NCBI GenBank assembly: GCA_002898675.1 | Contig: BEHW01000080.1 | Span: 1-9,667 of the forward strand | Reading direction: 5' to 3' | Source: a bacterium HR20 | GTDB taxonomy: Bacteria; Bacteroidota; Ignavibacteria; Kapaibacteriales; NICIL-2 | Length of the DNA stretch: 9,667 bases | Shown here: one piece after another, positions 6,513 through 9,667 of the stretch | Position numbering within the stretch: position 1 is the first letter of the stretch | How the letters are laid out: the number at the start of each line of letters is the position of its first letter | Notes under the pieces: model-generated | The model's database searches: none | The model's input: the letters and a program-made list of their open reading frames with translations, nothing else | What the model was told of the DNA's origin: nothing | Made by a program: the position numbers and the translations under genes

Positions 6513-7715
6513 TCAGACTGCTCGGCGATTGGCGTTTCGTCGAGGAACCCACCAGAGCACCACCAGAATACTGGCAGTGCAGAGCGATGCGACACCAAAA
6601 ACAATGCGAATTCCTGCATGAGCCGAGAGCAAACCGCCAATCGGCGGAGCGACCAAGTTCCCCAGTAGCATCGCGCTGGACGCAAGTGACATCATCCCGC
6701 TCTGGCGCCCTTCGGGAATACGCATACTCACGAATGTATTGAGAGCCGGCACCAATCCGCTCAAGGCAATCCCCAGAATGACGCGTGCCGCAAGGAGTAC
6801 CAACACCGATCCGGCGATTGCCTGCACAAGCAAACTCACCGTTGCAACCGCAGCGCTCCAGCGCACAATCGTCCGCGCACCGCGCCGATCAACTTCCTTG
6901 CCAATGAACGGTGCTGCAACGAGCGTGCTCAAGCCTGTCACACCGACGAGAATTCCGGTGACGAGTTGGAGCTGCTGCTGGCCGACACCAAGCTCTTCCA
7001 AGAAAAACGGCATCTGCGGACTTGGCATGACCGTCCCCATCTGCGCAAGCACGATGCACCCCAACGCAAGAGCAAAGCCCGGAATCGTCCACGCTGCACG
7101 GAGATTGTCCCTTAGCTGGAGAGTTTGCTTCCTGGAGCGGTCGGGTGTACTCGTTTCCTCGACTGCTAGGAGTACAACGACAGCACTGAGAGCGCAGAGC
7201 GCACTCATGACCCAGAAGACTGAGCGCATCCCTGCATACTGCGAGATAACACCGCCGAGAAACGGTCCAACGACTGCTCCCACAGATTGGGATGTTTGCA
7301 ACACACCAATGGCATACCCACGATGTGCTGGCGGCGTTTCTGCAGCGACAAATCCTAACGCAGCGGCGATAAATCCGCTGATACCACCCTGCACGAGCCG
7401 CCAGAAGAAGAGCTCCTGTACACTCCGCGAAAGCCCCATCAAAATCAGCGCAATCGAAATCCCAACAACGGCCCGTAGCACCATCGCCTTGCGGCTGTAG
7501 CGATCCGCAAGTGCTCCCCAAATCGGCGAGGCGATCAGCGATGTAAAGAATGGTGCAGCGAACACCAACCCGCTCCATTGGCGCTCTTCTACCTCGCTGG
7601 CGACGCCAAGCTGACGAATAAACAGTGGGAGGAACGGAATGACCGCACTCATCGCGATCATTGCAAGCATCTGGGCTGACCACAGCGCCCATAAGTTTCG
7701 ACGCCAACGGTCCAA
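6513..7715 (-). CDS. MFS transporter, drug-efflux type (12 membrane segments)
   Basis: This is an inner-membrane secondary transporter, most like proton-driven multidrug exporters of the DHA1 group; the substrate is unknown. Seen in the sequence are about twelve hydrophobic segments, MFS motif A (GALADRYSRK, residues 67-76) in the loop after segment 2, and a motif-C-like stretch in segment 5 (GVLQTSQSVGAVVGPFLGG) typical of antiporters. Start choice: an ATG at 7769 would overlap trxB by 53 bp and add 18 residues with no family-like content. A TTG at 7715, one base after the trxB stop and with GGAGG 12 nt upstream, gives LDRWRRNLWALW, the usual family N-terminus. I prefer the TTG (400 residues) but am not certain. 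The join to trxB implies translational coupling, though no functional link to thioredoxin reduction is evident. Confidence 0.88.
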   Translation of the reverse strand: MDRWRRNLWALWSAQMLAMIAMSAVIPFLPLFIRQLGVASEVEERQWSGLVFAAPFFTSLIASPIWGALADRYSRKAMVLRAVVGISIALILMGLSRSVQELFFWRLVQGGISGFIAAALGFVAAETPPAHRGYAIGVLQTSQSVGAVVGPFLGGVISQYAGMRSVFWVMSALCALSAVVVLLAVEETSTPDRSRKQTLQLRDNLRAAWTIPGFALALGCIVLAQMGTVMPSPQMPFFLEELGVGQQQLQLVTGILVGVTGLSTLVAAPFIGKEVDRRGARTIVRWSAAVATVSLLVQAIAGSVLVLLAARVILGIALSGLVPALNTFVSMRIPEGRQSGMMSLASSAMLLGNLVAPPIGGLLSAHAGIRIVFGVASLCTASILVVLWWVPRRNANRRAV

Positions 7716-7716
7716 G

Positions 7717-8691
7717 CTATGCAGCGACCTCCGCGCGATGACGCACCGATTCCAGCCAGCGCGTAGCATCGAGTGCTGCCATACATCCGCTCCCGGCTGC
7801 TGTCACCGCCTGGCGGTACACGTGATCTTGAACGTCCCCGCAGGCGAAGACACCTTCCACTGATGTTCGGGTGGATTTGCATTCGGTCACAAGGTACCCA
7901 GCATCATCCATCGCGAGTTTACCGCGGAAAATTTCAGTGTTCGGCTGATGTCCAATTGCCACAAATGCACCATCGAAGGGCTCCTCCCAGACATTACCAC
8001 TCTGAACGTTGCGCAGCCGCAATGCAGTCAGTCGCTTGACTCCGGTCGGGAGAGTCTCTCCGAGAAATTCCTCCACCACTGCCGGAGTAATCCAGCGGAT
8101 TTTCTCATGTTGCCGTGCTCGAGCGAGCATGATCTTCGAAGCACGGAACTCGTCTCGCCGGTGGATAATGGTCACCTCCGAGGCAAAGCGCGTCAGGTAG
8201 AGCGCTTCTTCCATCGCAGTATCCCCCCCACCGATAACTGCCACGCGTTGATTGCGGAAGAAAAAACCATCGCACGTTGCGCATGCTGAGACGCCGTAGC
8301 CCATGTAGTCGGCTTCTCCGGGCACGCCGAGCATCTTCGCACTCGCGCCGGTTGCGATGATGAGTGCATCAGCAGTGTAGCGGCGTTCGCGATCGGTCAG
8401 CAGCTCGAAGGGACGGCGGTCGAGCTGAACATCAATGACGTGTTCGTAGATAGACTCCGCTCCAAAGCGCTGCGCTTGTTTGCGCATGATGTCCATAAGC
8501 TCTGGGCCGAGAATTCCCTTCTCGAAGCCGGGATAGTTTTCGACCTCCGTCGTAATCGTTAGTTGGCCACCAGGCTGATTGCCTTCGAAGACAAGCACTC
8601 GTTGTTGTGCCCGGGCAGCGTAAAGCGCTGCTGTCAGTCCAGCAGGTCCGGAACCGATGATCGCGATGTCTGTGTGGGGTGTTTGGCTCAT
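7717..8691 (-). CDS. trxB: Thioredoxin reductase (NADPH)
   Basis: This cytoplasmic flavoenzyme passes electrons from NADPH through FAD to thioredoxin. The motifs are complete in 324 residues, the usual length. The FAD-binding GSGPAG is at 13-18 and GGQL follows near 41. The redox-active pair C137/C140 lies in CATCDG, the NADPH-binding GGGDTAMEEA begins near 154, HRRDEFRAS is the NADPH-specific phosphate-binding loop, and GVFACGDVQD is the second FAD contact near the C-terminus. The start ATG at 8691 has a weak AGG about 7 nt upstream. It follows the gyrA end by 36 bp and abuts the MFS gene, so the three may share a transcript. Nothing is missing or unusual in it. Confidence 0.97.
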   Translation of the reverse strand: MSQTPHTDIAIIGSGPAGLTAALYAARAQQRVLVFEGNQPGGQLTITTEVENYPGFEKGILGPELMDIMRKQAQRFGAESIYEHVIDVQLDRRPFELLTDRERRYTADALIIATGASAKMLGVPGEADYMGYGVSACATCDGFFFRNQRVAVIGGGDTAMEEALYLTRFASEVTIIHRRDEFRASKIMLARARQHEKIRWITPAVVEEFLGETLPTGVKRLTALRLRNVQSGNVWEEPFDGAFVAIGHQPNTEIFRGKLAMDDAGYLVTECKSTRTSVEGVFACGDVQDHVYRQAVTAAGSGCMAALDATRWLESVRHRAEVAA

Positions 8692-8721
8692 CTTCTGCCT
8701 GTCAAAGTGGTATCTGTGCGT

Positions 8722-8735
8722 TCAACTTCAGTTGA
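8722..8735. promoter_or_regulatory. Inverted repeat TCAACT-N2-AGTTGA over the gyrA stop
   Basis: This perfect dyad includes the gyrA stop codon (8728-8730) and lies about 30 bp before trxB. As RNA only a 4-bp stem is feasible and no U-tract follows, so it is unlikely to terminate. It could be an operator for trxB or chance. Confidence 0.2.
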
Positions 8736-9591
8736 GACTATGCGGAGGAAGCCCATCGCTCGCCTCCGGAGGGAGCGGGGTGGTTTCGTCAGCAGTGTCG
8801 TCAGAATCCTGAGGCGCAACAGCGATGTCGGCGATCTCTTCGCCTTCCTCCAATCGGATTAGGCGCACACCTTGCGTATTCCGACCGATAAGACGAATCT
8901 CACGCGCCGGCTGCCGAATCAGCCTGCCGTTTTTGGTGATGACGACCAAATCATCCTCGTCGGTGATCTCTAGCAGCGCAACGACATTACCGGTCTTCTC
9001 GGTGATGTTCATCGAAATGACCCCTTTGGCACCACGCCGCGTCAAGCGGAAATCTTGGTAGCGCGTTCGCTTGCCGTACCCTTTTTCCCCGACGACGACA
9101 ACTTGCGTGTCCGGATGCTTGATGGCAACCATCGAAACGACATAATCACCCTCTTCGAGTTTGATACCGCGGACACCAGCGGCAGTCCGCCCCATTGGGC
9201 GAACGTCACTTTCGCGGAAGCGACATGCCATGCCACGATGGGTCCCGATGATGATGTCACACGTACCATCAGTCAGCCGAGCGTCGAGCAGAATGTCGCC
9301 TTCGTTGAGCGTGATGGCGATCTTTCCATTCGAGCGGACGCTTTCGAACTCCGAAAGCACCGTCTTCTTGACGATTCCCTGCCGCGTGCACATGAAGATG
9401 TACCGATCCGACGAAAATGCACCTTGCACAAGTAGGTACGCAGTGACGCGCTCGCCGGACTCAACGTTGATGATATTCGCAATTGACCGTCCTTTTGCAG
9501 TGCGTCCTCCTTCGGGGATGTCATAGACCTTGACTCGGAAGACACGTCCGCGATCGGTAAAAAAGAGTTTATGTTGTTGAGGATGAGCCAT
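8728..9591 (-). CDS. gyrA: DNA gyrase subunit A, C-terminal propeller only (truncated)
   Basis: DNA gyrase introduces negative supercoils; this part of GyrA is the DNA-wrapping beta-propeller. The open frame gives 287 residues. The family match starts at LFFTDRGRVFRVKVYDIPE and runs through five repeated blade motifs: GRTAKGRSIANI, NGKIAITLN, GRTAAGVRGIKL, TRRGAKGVISM and GRNTQGVRLIRL, ending in an acidic tail. The catalytic N-terminal half (with its active-site tyrosine) and the first blade carrying the GyrA-box (QRRGGKG type) are absent. The apparent start (MAHPQQH, 9571-9591) is not GyrA-like and is the antisense of a nucleotidyltransferase fragment; an in-frame TAA lies at 9610-9612. True GyrA sequence probably ends near 9558-9570. 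So this is the 3' end of a normal gyrA cut by a chimeric join or a rearrangement, rather than a complete small protein. The ATG given is nominal. Confidence 0.9.
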   Translation of the reverse strand: MAHPQQHKLFFTDRGRVFRVKVYDIPEGGRTAKGRSIANIINVESGERVTAYLLVQGAFSSDRYIFMCTRQGIVKKTVLSEFESVRSNGKIAITLNEGDILLDARLTDGTCDIIIGTHRGMACRFRESDVRPMGRTAAGVRGIKLEEGDYVVSMVAIKHPDTQVVVVGEKGYGKRTRYQDFRLTRRGAKGVISMNITEKTGNVVALLEITDEDDLVVITKNGRLIRQPAREIRLIGRNTQGVRLIRLEEGEEIADIAVAPQDSDDTADETTPLPPEASDGLPPHSLN

Positions 9592-9667
9592 TGGGTACTG
9601 GAGGGGCTGTTAAGAATGCTAAGCCTCTTCTGAATGGTGAGGAGAGGTTCATAGTTGTTAATGGTGA
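9561..9667 (+). pseudogene. Sugar-phosphate nucleotidyltransferase, internal fragment
   Basis: The plus frame following a TAA at 9558-9560 reads KRVYVVEDEPLGTGGAVK and continues NAKPLLNGEERFIVVNG to the window edge. This is the hallmark stretch of NTP-transferases that build NDP-sugars (mannose-1-phosphate guanylyltransferase / glucose-1-phosphate nucleotidyltransferase type): V-E-x-x-P-L-G-T-G-G-A-hydrophobic-K-N-A, then F-hydrophobic-V-x-N-G-D, of which the metal-binding D would be the next codon. In complete proteins this lies some 80 residues in, so the N-terminus with its GG-GTR-loop nucleotide site is missing. There is no start codon in frame before it. Codons (AGA, AGG, ATA, GTT, AAT) and base composition differ from all other genes here and recall AT-richer or archaeal genomes. 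It is broken at the same place as gyrA. Confidence 0.7.

Noticed and set aside
6739..7500. 253-codon plus-strand ORF rich in A, T, P and R
   Set aside because: It lies wholly antisense to the MFS gene, whose motifs are convincing; its composition is that of a shadow frame.
9592..9667. gyrA promoter region or intein/intron end upstream of the GyrA ATG
   Set aside because: The plus strand here reads as a nucleotidyltransferase core, which explains the sequence better than noncoding DNA; no splice motif is seen.
9633..9667. Direct repeat AATGGTGA at 9633-9640 and 9660-9667
   Set aside because: Both copies encode Asn-Gly plus the start of the next codon in the nucleotidyltransferase frame, so coding explains them.

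Overview
All complete genes in this window lie on the minus strand, so transcription runs right to left. The coding style suggests a bacterium of the Bacteroidota/Chlorobiota/Ignavibacteriota (FCB) group, perhaps a Kapabacteria/Ignavibacteria-like lineage. Three things point that way. The large surface protein carries NVGIGTTSP / GLLIPRM-type modules common in that group. Two exact TAnnTTTG boxes, the -7 consensus of Bacteroidota promoters, sit just upstream of genes. The GyrA, TrxB and NadE sequences look like those of a mid-GC free-living bacterium. The phylum call is inference, not a measured placement.

The right half holds housekeeping genes: the C-terminal beta-propeller of DNA gyrase subunit A (truncated), thioredoxin reductase trxB, an MFS drug-efflux-type transporter starting at the trxB stop, a tRNA-Pro(GGG) with encoded CCA followed at once by a strong intrinsic terminator, and a glutamine-dependent NAD+ synthetase nadE. 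nadE appears to have its own promoter squeezed between the tRNA terminator and a GTG start.

The left half looks like a small regulated surface-protein locus: an orphan NarL/FixJ-type response regulator, a 179-bp gap with three helically phased TACGTA palindromes, a 995-residue secreted protein with a long RIDTL decapeptide-repeat region (including a 198-bp tandem duplication), and the start of a second secreted protein that runs off the left edge. A plausible model is that the regulator controls the two exported proteins, but this is not shown.

The most striking irregularity is at the right edge. The GyrA gene stops matching its family at about 9558-9570. Immediately beyond, on the plus strand and in an open frame, lies the middle of a sugar-phosphate nucleotidyltransferase (VVEDEPLGTGGAVKNA...FIVVNG) with no N-terminus. 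Two genes broken at the same point indicate either a chimeric assembly join or a real rearrangement breakpoint. The short GyrA start codon is therefore probably an artefact.

I did not identify a clearly new defence or mobile system. The best candidates for new biology are the repeat protein and its putative control region.
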